The notes below the pieces were generated by a model that was given only the letters and a program-made list of their open reading frames with translations, did no database searches and was not told where the DNA came from. Below are positions 7,336 to 14,588 of a stretch of 64,000 nt of DNA, in pieces (positions within the stretch are counted from its first letter, which is position 1; every line of letters begins with the position of its first letter). The stretch covers positions 62,001-126,000 of the forward strand of contig NZ_JAOART010000023.1 of NCBI RefSeq assembly GCF_025210435.1, in the 5' to 3' direction. Source of the DNA: Anaeromicrobium sp. GTDB taxonomy: Bacteria > Bacillota > Clostridia > Peptostreptococcales > Thermotaleaceae. The translations under genes and the position numbers were made by a program.

Positions 7336-9270
7336 ATGAAAAAGAAATTACTTTCACAGGTGCCAATAGAAGAATTAAATATAGATTGGGATAGTTATGA
7401 ATATGAAGATAAATTACATCATCTAGCAGCTAAAGAAGTGACAGTAAATGAGAATAAAGTTTTAATGATACATCTGTATAGAGCTAATCCAGAAGAAAGA
7501 CAAGTAAATTTCAGTTACAGAGTATTCTTAACCAAAGATGATTATATAACACAGGATTTAAGGACAAGCCCTATGAAATGGAAAACAGGAGCCATAGAAA
7601 GCTTATTAGGATATGCAGGATATGTGTGGTATAAGAATGCTAAATGTGTTGATCAAGAATCAGCTAGAGTTATAAAAGACTTTCTTAAAACGGAAGATAA
7701 TCCATGTAAGGCCATATATAAATTACAAGAAGAGATTAAACACAACAGATTGAGAAAGAGACATGCAGCCATTAAATCTAAGATTGATAAAAGAATGGAA
7801 AATGTACCACCAGTACCTATGGATTTTAAGGAATGGGTTGAAAATATTGCATTGTACAAGAGTAGATACATTTACTATGAATATAAAAAAGGCAAGAAGA
7901 AGCTAAAAGCTTATTGTACCCATTGTAAACAGGATCTTATTGTGGAATCACCACGATACAACCAGAAAGGCACATGTATTTGTGGTAGCCCTACAACGTA
8001 TAAGTCAGTAGGAAAAGCCACTGGTGTACATGATACAGGGGAAGCAATTTTAATACAAAAGGTAGATGGAGATATTTTATTGAGATATTTTACAATATCA
8101 AAGACATACAGAGATCACTACAGACATCCTAAATTATACTATGGAGAAATGAAGAGAGTTTTTCTAAATAGTGAGGGTAGGACCAAAGCCTATGAATGGG
8201 CAGATTTTAAGCAAACAGGAGAAATGAGATGGTGTGATAGTCTTGGCAAATATGAAAGACTATATACTGCAGCTGTATATGATAGGAATTTAGAAGATGT
8301 TCTAGGAGGAACAAAATATCAGTACTGTGCACTAAAGGAATTTATAACGCATAAGCCAGGCCATAAGGTAGATGCATTAGAGTACTTAAGAAAATATGAA
8401 AAATATCCAGTCATTGAGTATTTAGTAAAACTTAAATTATATAACTTGGTTGGTCATATAGTAAAAGAATATAGCTACTCAAAATTAAATCTAAAAGGGA
8501 AGTCTATAAAAGAAGTATTAGGAGTAGACAAAGAGTATATGCCAGTACTACAAAGACTTAATGTAAACGATGATGAACTTATGATAATCAAAGAATCTCA
8601 GAAAAGAAATATAAAAATTAGTGATGAACAGATAAGGTTTATAGGGAATCAACTCATGGGAAGTCTAGATATATTTAATTGCAGCGAATATACCACTATA
8701 AGCAGAGTAATCAAATACATTAAGAAAAATGCATTTTGTAAACCTGGTGAGCGTTATGCCTATGATAAATTCCTAGATTGGAAAGATTACATAGAAAACT
8801 GTAGAGTTCTTGGATATGACATAAGAAGTGAATTTGTAATATTTCCTAAAGATTTTAAAAAAGAACATGACAAAGTGTATAAGTTAGTCCAGGAAAATCA
8901 AAGTGAGCTCTTTGACAAAGCTATAAAAAATATGAGTAATAATATATCTAGTCTATATAATTGGCAAAGAAAAGATTACATGATAATAGCTCCTAAGAGT
9001 GCAGAGGAAATTATAAGAGAAGGAGAAGCTCTTCATCATTGTGTAGGAACCTATATAGAAAAGATGGCCAAAGGCAAATCTATAATACTATTCTTAAGAC
9101 AAAAGAATAATCCTATAAAATCATTCTACACCATTGAAGTAAAGAATGGGAAAGTAGTGCAATGTAGAGGCAAAAAGAATAAGAGCATGACTAAGGAGAT
9201 AGAAAAGTTAATAAATAGATTTAGTAAAGAGAAATTAGTACCAATGTTACAGAAGAAAATAGCAAGTTAA
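7336..9270 (+). CDS. PcfJ-domain protein
   Basis: The large protein (644 aa from the chosen start) carries the PcfJ signature near its C-terminus (EGEALHHCVGTYIEKMAKGK, then SFYTIEVKNGKVVQCRGKKN). A four-cysteine zinc ribbon lies in the middle (CTHCKQDL...CICGSP, about residues 190-220). PcfJ genes travel with PcfK on conjugative plasmids and phages; their biochemical role is unknown. GAGGGGG at 7323 lies 6 nt before the ATG at 7336, making this start better than in-frame codons at 7321 and 7330. Confidence 0.8.
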   Translation: MKKKLLSQVPIEELNIDWDSYEYEDKLHHLAAKEVTVNENKVLMIHLYRANPEERQVNFSYRVFLTKDDYITQDLRTSPMKWKTGAIESLLGYAGYVWYKNAKCVDQESARVIKDFLKTEDNPCKAIYKLQEEIKHNRLRKRHAAIKSKIDKRMENVPPVPMDFKEWVENIALYKSRYIYYEYKKGKKKLKAYCTHCKQDLIVESPRYNQKGTCICGSPTTYKSVGKATGVHDTGEAILIQKVDGDILLRYFTISKTYRDHYRHPKLYYGEMKRVFLNSEGRTKAYEWADFKQTGEMRWCDSLGKYERLYTAAVYDRNLEDVLGGTKYQYCALKEFITHKPGHKVDALEYLRKYEKYPVIEYLVKLKLYNLVGHIVKEYSYSKLNLKGKSIKEVLGVDKEYMPVLQRLNVNDDELMIIKESQKRNIKISDEQIRFIGNQLMGSLDIFNCSEYTTISRVIKYIKKNAFCKPGERYAYDKFLDWKDYIENCRVLGYDIRSEFVIFPKDFKKEHDKVYKLVQENQSELFDKAIKNMSNNISSLYNWQRKDYMIIAPKSAEEIIREGEALHHCVGTYIEKMAKGKSIILFLRQKNNPIKSFYTIEVKNGKVVQCRGKKNKSMTKEIEKLINRFSKEKLVPMLQKKIAS

Positions 9271-9285
9271 TAAGGGGGAATTAAG

Positions 9286-9624
9286 GTGGAATTTTTAATA
9301 CCGATATTACACTCTAATGAAGAGTTAGGGTTTAAAGATAACTTAGATTTGGATAAGTTAGGAGAAAAATTAATAGAAGAGGCCAAAGAAGTACAGTCAG
9401 CTATAAACTGCTTTTTAGAATGTGATGATGTTGGTTTTAAATCTAAGAACATAGGAGATATAGTTGAGGAGGCTATGGATGCAATACAAATAGGTATAGG
9501 GATATTAAATTTCTGTATGAAAGAAGATGGTCAGATAACAAAAGAGAGAATGAAAGCTCATTTACCTAAATTGTTAAAAAGAGGATGGTTAGTTGAAAAT
9601 GTATTGAGAGTTGAGGAGTTTTAA
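9286..9624 (+). CDS. MazG-like all-alpha NTP pyrophosphatase
   Basis: The 112-aa helical protein shows the metal-binding pattern of the all-alpha NTP pyrophosphatase superfamily: EEAKE at residues 31-35 and EEAMD at 61-65 (EExxE followed by ExxD). These enzymes hydrolyse NTPs to NMP and PPi; phages use them to adjust nucleotide pools or remove aberrant dUTP-like nucleotides. It starts with GTG after AAGGGGGAATTAAG. The substrate cannot be inferred. Confidence 0.7.
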   Translation: MEFLIPILHSNEELGFKDNLDLDKLGEKLIEEAKEVQSAINCFLECDDVGFKSKNIGDIVEEAMDAIQIGIGILNFCMKEDGQITKERMKAHLPKLLKRGWLVENVLRVEEF

Positions 9625-9625
9625 T

Positions 9626-10165
9626 ATGAGCAGAGTAAAAGGAAATTACATTAAAAATCATAGAATGGCCAACAAGGGGAAATTATTTGAGAAAGAAGTC
9701 ATATTATCCAATACGGCCTATAAGAATAGTGGCATAGCATTAATTCAAAAGATTAGTACTCCATGGAATGTAGTAAGGCAAGGAAAGAAAATAGTATCAG
9801 CATTTCCTGAGGAAAAAAGTACTTTGGATTTTAGGGGAACTGTAAAAGGTGGTATGTCAGTATCTTTTGATTGCAAGGAGACAGTTAACGAAAATGGGTT
9901 GCCACTTAGGAATATAGAGCCACATCAAATAGAGTATATGAGAATGGCCATAGCCATGGGTGAGACAAGCTTTATTCTTTGTTACATGAAAAAACTTAAT
10001 AAGAGATTCTTGATTCAAGGAAATATTGTTGTAGATCATTGGGACAGATGGCAAGAGAACAAAGGAAAAAGAGGTTTTAACTATATACCTAAGGAGCTTA
10101 TGACTGAAGTTAAATCAGGTAAAGGCATTATACTAGACTACTTAAAGGGACTGGATAAGATATGA
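9626..10165 (+). CDS. recU: Holliday junction resolvase RecU
   Basis: The 179-aa protein matches the RecU family: N-terminal basic segment (NKGKLFEKEVILSNTAYKNSG), a nuclease core with STLDFRG and DCKET supplying the acidic/lysine metal site, and a late EPHQIEYM segment. RecU resolves four-way junctions formed during recombination and could process concatemers before packaging. The start at 9626 has GAGGAG 7 nt upstream. Its stop overlaps the next start (ATGA). Confidence 0.85.
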   Translation: MSRVKGNYIKNHRMANKGKLFEKEVILSNTAYKNSGIALIQKISTPWNVVRQGKKIVSAFPEEKSTLDFRGTVKGGMSVSFDCKETVNENGLPLRNIEPHQIEYMRMAIAMGETSFILCYMKKLNKRFLIQGNIVVDHWDRWQENKGKRGFNYIPKELMTEVKSGKGIILDYLKGLDKI

Positions 10166-10482
10166 AGAGACAATCTATAGAACTAGACAATTTATTTCCA
10201 CAGGATATAAAGCAGTATTATGAAGTTGCTCATGAGTACCTAGAATTACAACCGGAGAACTTTAGAGGAGCATTTAAGTTATCTCAAATGGCATGGGCAT
10301 TAGCAGATAGATGGAATGACATATTGGCTAATATATCTAAATTAGACATTACTAAAGGAACTACTAAAAGTGAGTTACAAAAGTATTGTTATGGGAAGTA
10401 TAGGCAAATGAAATTGATACATGAGCATTGTAGGAGTATATGGAGGCTAGGTGAAGATATAAACAAATTCAATGCAAAATAG
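10162..10482 (+). CDS. 106-aa helical phage protein
   Basis: It starts inside the recU stop (ATGA) and is therefore translationally coupled. The protein is all-helical (YYEVAHEYLELQPENF, FKLSQMAWALADRWNDIL). No known domain. Confidence 0.6.
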   Translation: MKRQSIELDNLFPQDIKQYYEVAHEYLELQPENFRGAFKLSQMAWALADRWNDILANISKLDITKGTTKSELQKYCYGKYRQMKLIHEHCRSIWRLGEDINKFNAK

Positions 10483-10495
10483 TTGAGGTGAGGAT

Positions 10496-10693
10496 ATGAG
10501 TTCACAAGAAATGGCCGCAAGGGCAATCATTAGATTATTAAATGAAGAATTCGGAATATTCAGAGAATATAAAAGGGCAGCTATAGAATTATTTGAGGAA
10601 GAAGAAAGAGAGATAGAAATACCTAGAGCAAGTTTTCCTATAGGAGAGCTTATACCAAAGAAGGTTAGAAAAGAATTATACGAGATTGCATAA
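10496..10693 (+). CDS. 65-aa phage protein
   Basis: GTTGAGGTGAGG precedes the ATG. Helical N-terminus and a very acidic middle (FEEEEREIEI), ending VRKELYEIA, a tail resembling the KKELYEI segment of the small gene at 15328. Function unknown. Confidence 0.55.
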   Translation: MSSQEMAARAIIRLLNEEFGIFREYKRAAIELFEEEEREIEIPRASFPIGELIPKKVRKELYEIA

Positions 10694-10707
10694 GGGGGAT
10701 TATCAAT

Positions 10708-10881
10708 ATGTTTATAAATGCAAAAAAGGGTCATGTATGGGTTGTTACTGAGAAAGCTGAAAAACAATTTGGAGGGAAGAAAGCTGGAACACCACTTAAT
10801 AAGGCATACAAGAAGAAAGTTCATGAAAGCTGGGTTAAAAAAGGTTATGTAGAGGAAAAGAAGGTGGATGCCAATGTATAA
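10708..10881 (+). CDS. 57-aa basic phage protein
   Basis: AAGGGGGATTATCAAT precedes the ATG at 10708. The lysine-rich product (NKAYKKKVHESWVKKGYVEE) overlaps the start of the sigma factor gene by 8 bp. Unknown function. Confidence 0.55.
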   Translation: MFINAKKGHVWVVTEKAEKQFGGKKAGTPLNKAYKKKVHESWVKKGYVEEKKVDANV

Positions 10882-11548
10882 CCAGGAGTTAGTAACAGAG
10901 AATATGGGATTGGTACATATGGTTTGCCAAAAGTATAGACAATCCATAAATGGAATAATTGACTATGAAGATCTTGCAGGAGTAGGAACTGAGGGGTTGA
11001 TAAAGGCAGCACAAATATATGATCCATCAAGAGGAGTTAAATTTTCAACTGTAGCAGTGACTTGGATTAAAGGGTATGTAATGAAATTCATTAGAAATTG
11101 GAGCGATGGAATTAAGTATCCAAGACAAGTGAAGTTAGATTCTAGAGATATTGTAGAGAAAAACTTAATAGAATCTAATCCAGAAGAAATAGCTAATAAA
11201 TTAAAGATATCAGTATATAGAGCTAAAGCAGCATTAGATTATTACAAGCACAAAGAAGTAAGGTATTTAGATGAACCTGTACATGATGGAGAAGGAAAAA
11301 CCATAGTTTTAAAAGATAGAATCGGTTGTGAGTCACAAGAAAATAGTGTAGATAAACAACTCTTGTTAAATGCTTTTATAGGTACCTTAACTAAAAGAGA
11401 AAAATTAATTGTAGAGTTACAATTTAAAGGCGAAAGTCAAACTCAGATAGGTAAAATCATAGGAATATCACAAGCACAAGTAGGAAGAATCATTAAAAAT
11501 ATCTATGTTAAAGCAGAGACCTATGGAAAGGAAAATATAGTGGCTTAA
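10874..11548 (+). CDS. phage-encoded sigma-70 family factor
   Basis: The 224-aa protein has sigma region 2 at about residues 8-80 (LVHMVCQKYRQ, IDYEDLAGVGTEGLIKAAQIYDPSRGVKFSTVAVTWIKG, with the 2.4 helix after it). A short region 3-like stretch follows, and region 4 lies at about 165-215 (LTKREKLIVELQFKGESQTQIGKIIGISQAQVGRI). It most resembles group 3 sporulation-type factors such as SigF/SigG/SigK. It lies at the end of the early operon, so it may redirect RNA polymerase to middle or late promoters, or touch the host sporulation programme. AAGGTGG lies 6 nt before the chosen ATG at 10874. Confidence 0.8.
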   Translation: MYNQELVTENMGLVHMVCQKYRQSINGIIDYEDLAGVGTEGLIKAAQIYDPSRGVKFSTVAVTWIKGYVMKFIRNWSDGIKYPRQVKLDSRDIVEKNLIESNPEEIANKLKISVYRAKAALDYYKHKEVRYLDEPVHDGEGKTIVLKDRIGCESQENSVDKQLLLNAFIGTLTKREKLIVELQFKGESQTQIGKIIGISQAQVGRIIKNIYVKAETYGKENIVA

Positions 11549-11608
11549 TAAATGGGCCACTATAGGCCCTAAGCTACAAGGCTGTAATTAAGAGGGGGAA
11601 AATATAAA

Positions 11609-12637
11609 ATGAGAAAAATAGATTCAATACTTATAAAGAAGGTAATTACTCACGTAATAGACATGAATTCAGATAGACCATTACTAAATGATTTTACTCA
11701 AGAAATAGATGCAACTATTCATGAATTTTTAGAAAAACATATTGTGAAGAATCTACAAAGTGAGGATAACAAGAAGGCTAATTTTAGAAGTGGAGAACAG
11801 ACTATATTGAGAGCTTGTGAGAGTATATTTGATGATAGTGATACTTTTGTAGCCAACTCCCAAAGAATAGCGGAGAGGCTGTTTAAGGTCATGAAAGATA
11901 ATAACTATAGTTCATCTTGTGACTTGGTAGTAGTATTGTATTCCTTTGAAGAAAATGATTATGTAGCCATACTAAATTTAGACTACAGTACATCCTTTAT
12001 ACATCAGGTAGAGTTTGTAGAGGATAGATTTAAGATAGATATTAAACCACAAGCTATAGGTCTTCCAGGGACGAATAAGAAGATTAATAAATGTGCATTT
12101 ATAAAAAGATATGATGAAGAAAGTGAATATGATCTCATTGTTCTAGATAAATATGTGGATTTAAAAAATGATGATATAGTTCCATTCTTTGTAAATGATT
12201 TTTTAAACTGCAATATGATTCTAGATGATAGAGATAAAACTAAAATATTTAGGGATTCTGTGGAAAAGTGGGTTAGAAAGAATCTGAGAGAAGATATTGA
12301 TGCTGCTATGGAGGTTAGGGATGAACTAGTAAATCAATATAGAAATAAAGTGGATATAGATCCTAATGATTTTGTACGACAAGTGATTGATGATAATGAT
12401 AAAAGAGACCATTTAGTACAATACTTAGCCGATGCAGGAATTAATTCTAAATTTGAAATAGATAAGGATTGGGTTGAGAAAAAGATTAAAAAGAGAAAAA
12501 TCAAAACTAATACTGGAGTGAAGATTGAGGTAGCGTATGAGGACTTTAAAGATAATTCTAAAATTGAAATTGAAAGAAATAATGATGGAACTATAGATAT
12601 AGTAGTTAAAAGTGTGAGATTTACACAAGAGTCCTAA
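11609..12637 (+). CDS. nucleoid-associated protein (NdpA/37-kDa family)
   Basis: The 342-aa protein matches the nucleoid-associated NdpA family: KKVITHVIDMNSDRPLLNDF at the start, a central IGLPGTNKKINKCAFI segment and a conserved FFVNDFLNC motif. Family members bind DNA; their role in phages is unclear. It has its own AGAGGGGG ribosome site and follows a 60-bp gap with a GGGCC-ACTATA-GGCCC hairpin. It is the last rightward gene before the leftward island. Confidence 0.75.
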   Translation: MRKIDSILIKKVITHVIDMNSDRPLLNDFTQEIDATIHEFLEKHIVKNLQSEDNKKANFRSGEQTILRACESIFDDSDTFVANSQRIAERLFKVMKDNNYSSSCDLVVVLYSFEENDYVAILNLDYSTSFIHQVEFVEDRFKIDIKPQAIGLPGTNKKINKCAFIKRYDEESEYDLIVLDKYVDLKNDDIVPFFVNDFLNCNMILDDRDKTKIFRDSVEKWVRKNLREDIDAAMEVRDELVNQYRNKVDIDPNDFVRQVIDDNDKRDHLVQYLADAGINSKFEIDKDWVEKKIKKRKIKTNTGVKIEVAYEDFKDNSKIEIERNNDGTIDIVVKSVRFTQES

Positions 12638-12692
12638 AGATGTATTAAGTGAAAAGTATCGAAGAAAAAAGGCAGTTATCCATGTGGATTAT

Positions 12693-12762
12693 GCTGTGTG
12701 TTGAACATCTATGTTCATGCTCTACCGCTGAGCTACCTCCCCAGAAAGCCACAACACACAGC
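12693..12762. repeat. 11-bp inverted repeat around the tRNA 5' half
   Basis: GCTGTGTGTTG (12693-12703) and CAACACACAGC (12752-12762) are perfect inverted copies separated by 48 bp that hold the tRNA 5' half. In RNA they would form a closing stem; in DNA they could be ends of a small mobile unit. Confidence 0.65.
12702..12742 (-). tRNA. tRNA 5' half (acceptor 5' strand, D-arm, 5' anticodon strand)
   Basis: From 12742 leftward: acceptor strand GGGGAGG, TA at positions 8-9, a canonical D-arm (GCTC, loop AGCGGTA, GAGC), A26, then TGAAC. TGAACAT is followed by ATGTTCA, so the half ends in its own hairpin instead of a standard 7-nt anticodon loop. The anticodon is therefore undetermined from this half. 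Confidence 0.55.
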
Positions 12763-12904
12763 ATTGGTGATATAAAGTATCGAGTCAAGGAACCCCACAA
12801 CCTTTCAATATAAATTCGTATAGCTGTAATTTCTTTTGTAAAGAAATCCACTGCTATAGTAAAAGTTACAACCGAAAAAATGGAAAGGATCAATTTCAAC
12901 ACTT

Positions 12905-12945
12905 CGGGGAGGGTTGGAATCGAACCAACGCACTGGGCATCAAAT
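12905..12945 (-). tRNA. tRNA 3' half (3' anticodon strand, T-arm, acceptor 3' strand)
   Basis: Leftward: TTTGAT, GCCCA (3' anticodon-stem strand), a 4-nt variable loop GTGC, a perfect T-arm (GTTGG, loop TTCGATT matching TTCRANY, CCAAC), acceptor strand CCTCCCC and a G discriminator; CCA is not encoded. If the halves join at U33, the anticodon would read TTG (Gln), but the anticodon stem TGAAC/GCCCA would carry two A-C mismatches. Confidence 0.55.
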
Positions 12946-12991
12946 TGTATTATAAATTTATCACAAACTAACAAATAGTTCAAGAAAAGAA

Positions 12992-13096
12992 ATGGGAATG
13001 CATGCAGAAATCAGTAATATGCCTTATATAGAAAAGGTTGTAAATAAGTATGAATTTAAAATAGATGACAAACGGAAGGTAAAGTCGCTAGAATGA
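12992..13096 (+). other. 34-codon ORF, possible gene fragment
   Basis: A frame MGMHAEISNMPYIEKVVNKY... ending at 13096 has a protein-like composition but no ribosome site. It may be the remnant of a gene disrupted when the leftward island formed. Not a confident gene. Confidence 0.25.
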
Positions 13097-13159
13097 AGTT
13101 TTACTGTATAGACCGAAAAAGTGATAAGGATAATAGTTAGGGAAAAGAAGAACTATGAT

Positions 13160-13190
13160 GAAAAATAAGAGCAGGATCGCTGCTCTTATT
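13160..13190 (-). terminator. terminator of the leftward membrane-protein gene
   Basis: Eleven-base-pair stem AATAAGAGCAG/CTGCTCTTATT with a 5-nt loop, followed leftward by a T-run. The stop codon of the gene lies inside the stem. Confidence 0.8.
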
Positions 13191-13629
13191 GAGACATTAT
13201 ATACATAAATGTAAAGAAAACGAAAACAAGAAATAAAAAAATCATAGTTAACGAAACTAAATAATTGAGATAATAGAATCCAGCAATAAAAATTAGTAAT
13301 CCTGCTATGCCAGTTAATCCGTAGACAATAACAGTATAATCTTCATAAAGATTAATTGCTTGTATTATTAATGTTATACCGTTATGAAAACAAAGTAAAC
13401 CTGCAATAAGAGAACATATTAATGTAAGCATATAATCATCTGTATTAGAAAGTAAGTATTTGCCTAACTCTAAAAATGTTTCAGGTTTGGGTAGTTTTCC
13501 AATTAAATAGTTAGAAATAGAAGTAAAAATTGCTCCTGAAACAATAGTTGTTATAAAAATATTTTTATTACGTGAAAGATTATAGAAAGATGAAATTTTG
13601 TTAGATATATGATCTAAATCCAAATACAT
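13186..13629 (-). CDS. integral membrane protein (leftward cargo gene)
   Basis: From the ATG at 13629, preceded by GGAGGTTGCT, the 147-aa protein has a soluble N-terminal helix (DLDHISNKISSFYNLSRNK) and four hydrophobic segments, about 24-44 (IFITTIVSGAIFTSISNYLIG), 66-86, 95-115 and 120-143. It has its own strong promoter (13663-13691) and terminator and opposes the surrounding phage operons, the pattern of an accessory gene expressed in the lysogen. A role in superinfection exclusion is plausible but unproven. An upstream in-frame start would add 14 residues without a ribosome site. Confidence 0.7.
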   Translation of the reverse strand: MYLDLDHISNKISSFYNLSRNKNIFITTIVSGAIFTSISNYLIGKLPKPETFLELGKYLLSNTDDYMLTLICSLIAGLLCFHNGITLIIQAINLYEDYTVIVYGLTGIAGLLIFIAGFYYLNYLVSLTMIFLFLVFVFFTFMYIMSQ

Positions 13630-13662
13630 AGCAACCTCCAATATATAGAATTTTATACCAAA

Positions 13663-13691
13663 ATTATACAATGTAATTATAAAGATTTCAA
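13663..13691 (-). promoter_or_regulatory. promoter of the leftward membrane-protein gene
   Basis: On the minus strand TTGAAA, a 17-nt spacer and TATAAT, about 35 bp before the start codon. A consensus-like promoter in an opposing orientation marks an independently expressed lysogenic gene. Confidence 0.75.
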
Positions 13692-13906
13692 ATTTATTTA
13701 AGTAAAATAATGTATAGATTTATATAAAAATGTCAAATTAAAGGTTTGGGTAATGGTTTTACTATGTAGGTTATCTAAAAAATTGAATATACAGATTATT
13801 AGAATGTATGGTAATAAGAAAATATAAAAAGAATTTAAAAAGATAGTTAAATATTGCAGTAAAGAAATTAAAAAGTTTTGAAAATTTATAACCAAGGAGG
13901 GGGATA

Positions 13907-14566
13907 ATGTTTGATTGCTGCAGTAGATACATGGAATGTTCTAAAGAAGGATTCTGTACCAATAAAAATGAGGATCTCAAAAAAGAGTGCTCTTATAGAA
14001 AGAAGTTAGAACAGGGCATTAATTTTTATTACAAAGATAGATATTCAAAGTCTTTCATAGAGATACAGGGTAGATTATTTTCAATAGGAGAAAGATCTAG
14101 TTACGGAGGATATACTAGGAGCTTAAGTAAAAGTGCATTAGATGAACTTAATTCTAAGATTAATATAAGGGGAGTGGCCCTAGTAAGTCAGGTGAATTTT
14201 AAGAAAATACAGGTAGAAAAAGTGAGTGAAGAGAATAGAGCTCATTGCAAAGTAATATTGACCATTGATGGTATTAAGTATAATATCCAAAATTTCAACT
14301 CAAGAGCTTTAACTCACGATACTGCTAAAGGCATAAGAGAATTATTTGTAGAGAACGGATATTTATGTGCTATAGAACAATTTGGAACTAGTGGCTATGG
14401 ACATAAGAGAAATAATAAAATAACAACTTCGAATAAAAGTACAACGAAAGATTCAGTAAAAAAAGAGATAAAGCCTATTAAGATGAAAGATAAACAAATG
14501 AAAAAAGAAGAAAAACAGCCACAAACAAATGTACAATTATCAATGTTTGATTTGAAAGTTATATAA
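13907..14566 (+). CDS. phage protein with Cys cluster and clamp-binding-like tail
   Basis: The 219-aa protein begins with a cysteine cluster (CCSRYMECSKEGFC, later ECSYR) that could hold zinc or an Fe-S cluster. A central alpha/beta region (KVILTIDGIKYNIQNFNSRALTH) follows, then a lysine-rich linker. The C-terminus, NVQLSMFDLKVI, closely resembles the bacterial sliding-clamp-binding motif QL(S/D)LF; the PcfK-like protein ends similarly. A role at replication forks is therefore plausible. GGAGGGGG precedes the ATG. The family is not recognised. Confidence 0.6.
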   Translation: MFDCCSRYMECSKEGFCTNKNEDLKKECSYRKKLEQGINFYYKDRYSKSFIEIQGRLFSIGERSSYGGYTRSLSKSALDELNSKINIRGVALVSQVNFKKIQVEKVSEENRAHCKVILTIDGIKYNIQNFNSRALTHDTAKGIRELFVENGYLCAIEQFGTSGYGHKRNNKITTSNKSTTKDSVKKEIKPIKMKDKQMKKEEKQPQTNVQLSMFDLKVI

Positions 14567-14588
14567 GGCAGCATAAGGGGGAGATTAC

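Larger units (their letters stand above)
12653..12783. repeat. 10-bp direct repeats flanking the tRNA 5' half
   Basis: AAAGTATCGA occurs at 12653-12662 and again at 12774-12783. Between them lies the 5'-half of the tRNA-like sequence with its 11-bp inverted repeat. The arrangement looks like a target-site duplication around a small insert, but chance cannot be excluded. Confidence 0.4.
12680..12955 (-). ncRNA. permuted tRNA-like RNA (3' half upstream of 5' half)
   Basis: Read leftward, the locus has a weak promoter (TTGAAC, 17 nt, TAAATT at 12983-12955), a tRNA 3' half, a 163-nt linker, a tRNA 5' half and then ATCC-ACAT-GGAT plus CCTTTTTT as a possible terminator. The two halves have perfectly complementary 7-bp acceptor strands (GGGGAGG at 12742-12736 and CCTCCCC at 12912-12906), so they belong together, but their order is inverted relative to a normal tRNA gene. 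The 5' half is enclosed by an 11-bp inverted repeat. No group I intron core or bulge-helix-bulge is evident. It may be a permuted tRNA, a tRNA mimic or a relic. Confidence 0.5.
12871..13131. repeat. 20-bp imperfect direct repeat
   Basis: ACCGAAAAAATGGAAAGGAT (12871-12890) and ACCGAAAAAGTGATAAGGAT (13112-13131) match at 17 of 20 positions. They bracket the tRNA 3' half and a short ORF. Possible recombination scars or shared regulatory sites. Confidence 0.45.

Noticed and set aside
12680-12955. Permuted two-piece tmRNA
   Set aside because: The D-arm is a full tRNA D-arm, no tag reading frame ending in Ala-Ala-stop is present and the coding piece is far too short.
12645-12983. 112-codon minus-strand ORF spanning the tRNA halves and linker
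   Set aside because: It contains the typical mistranslation of tRNA arms (GGSSAVE and CVGSIPTLP) and has no ribosome site; the RNA reading explains the conserved parts. The linker portion does look membrane-protein-like, so it is not fully excluded.
12700-12990. Circularly permuted group I intron
   Set aside because: No P3-P7 core elements or guanosine-binding motif could be recognised in the linker or the flanks.
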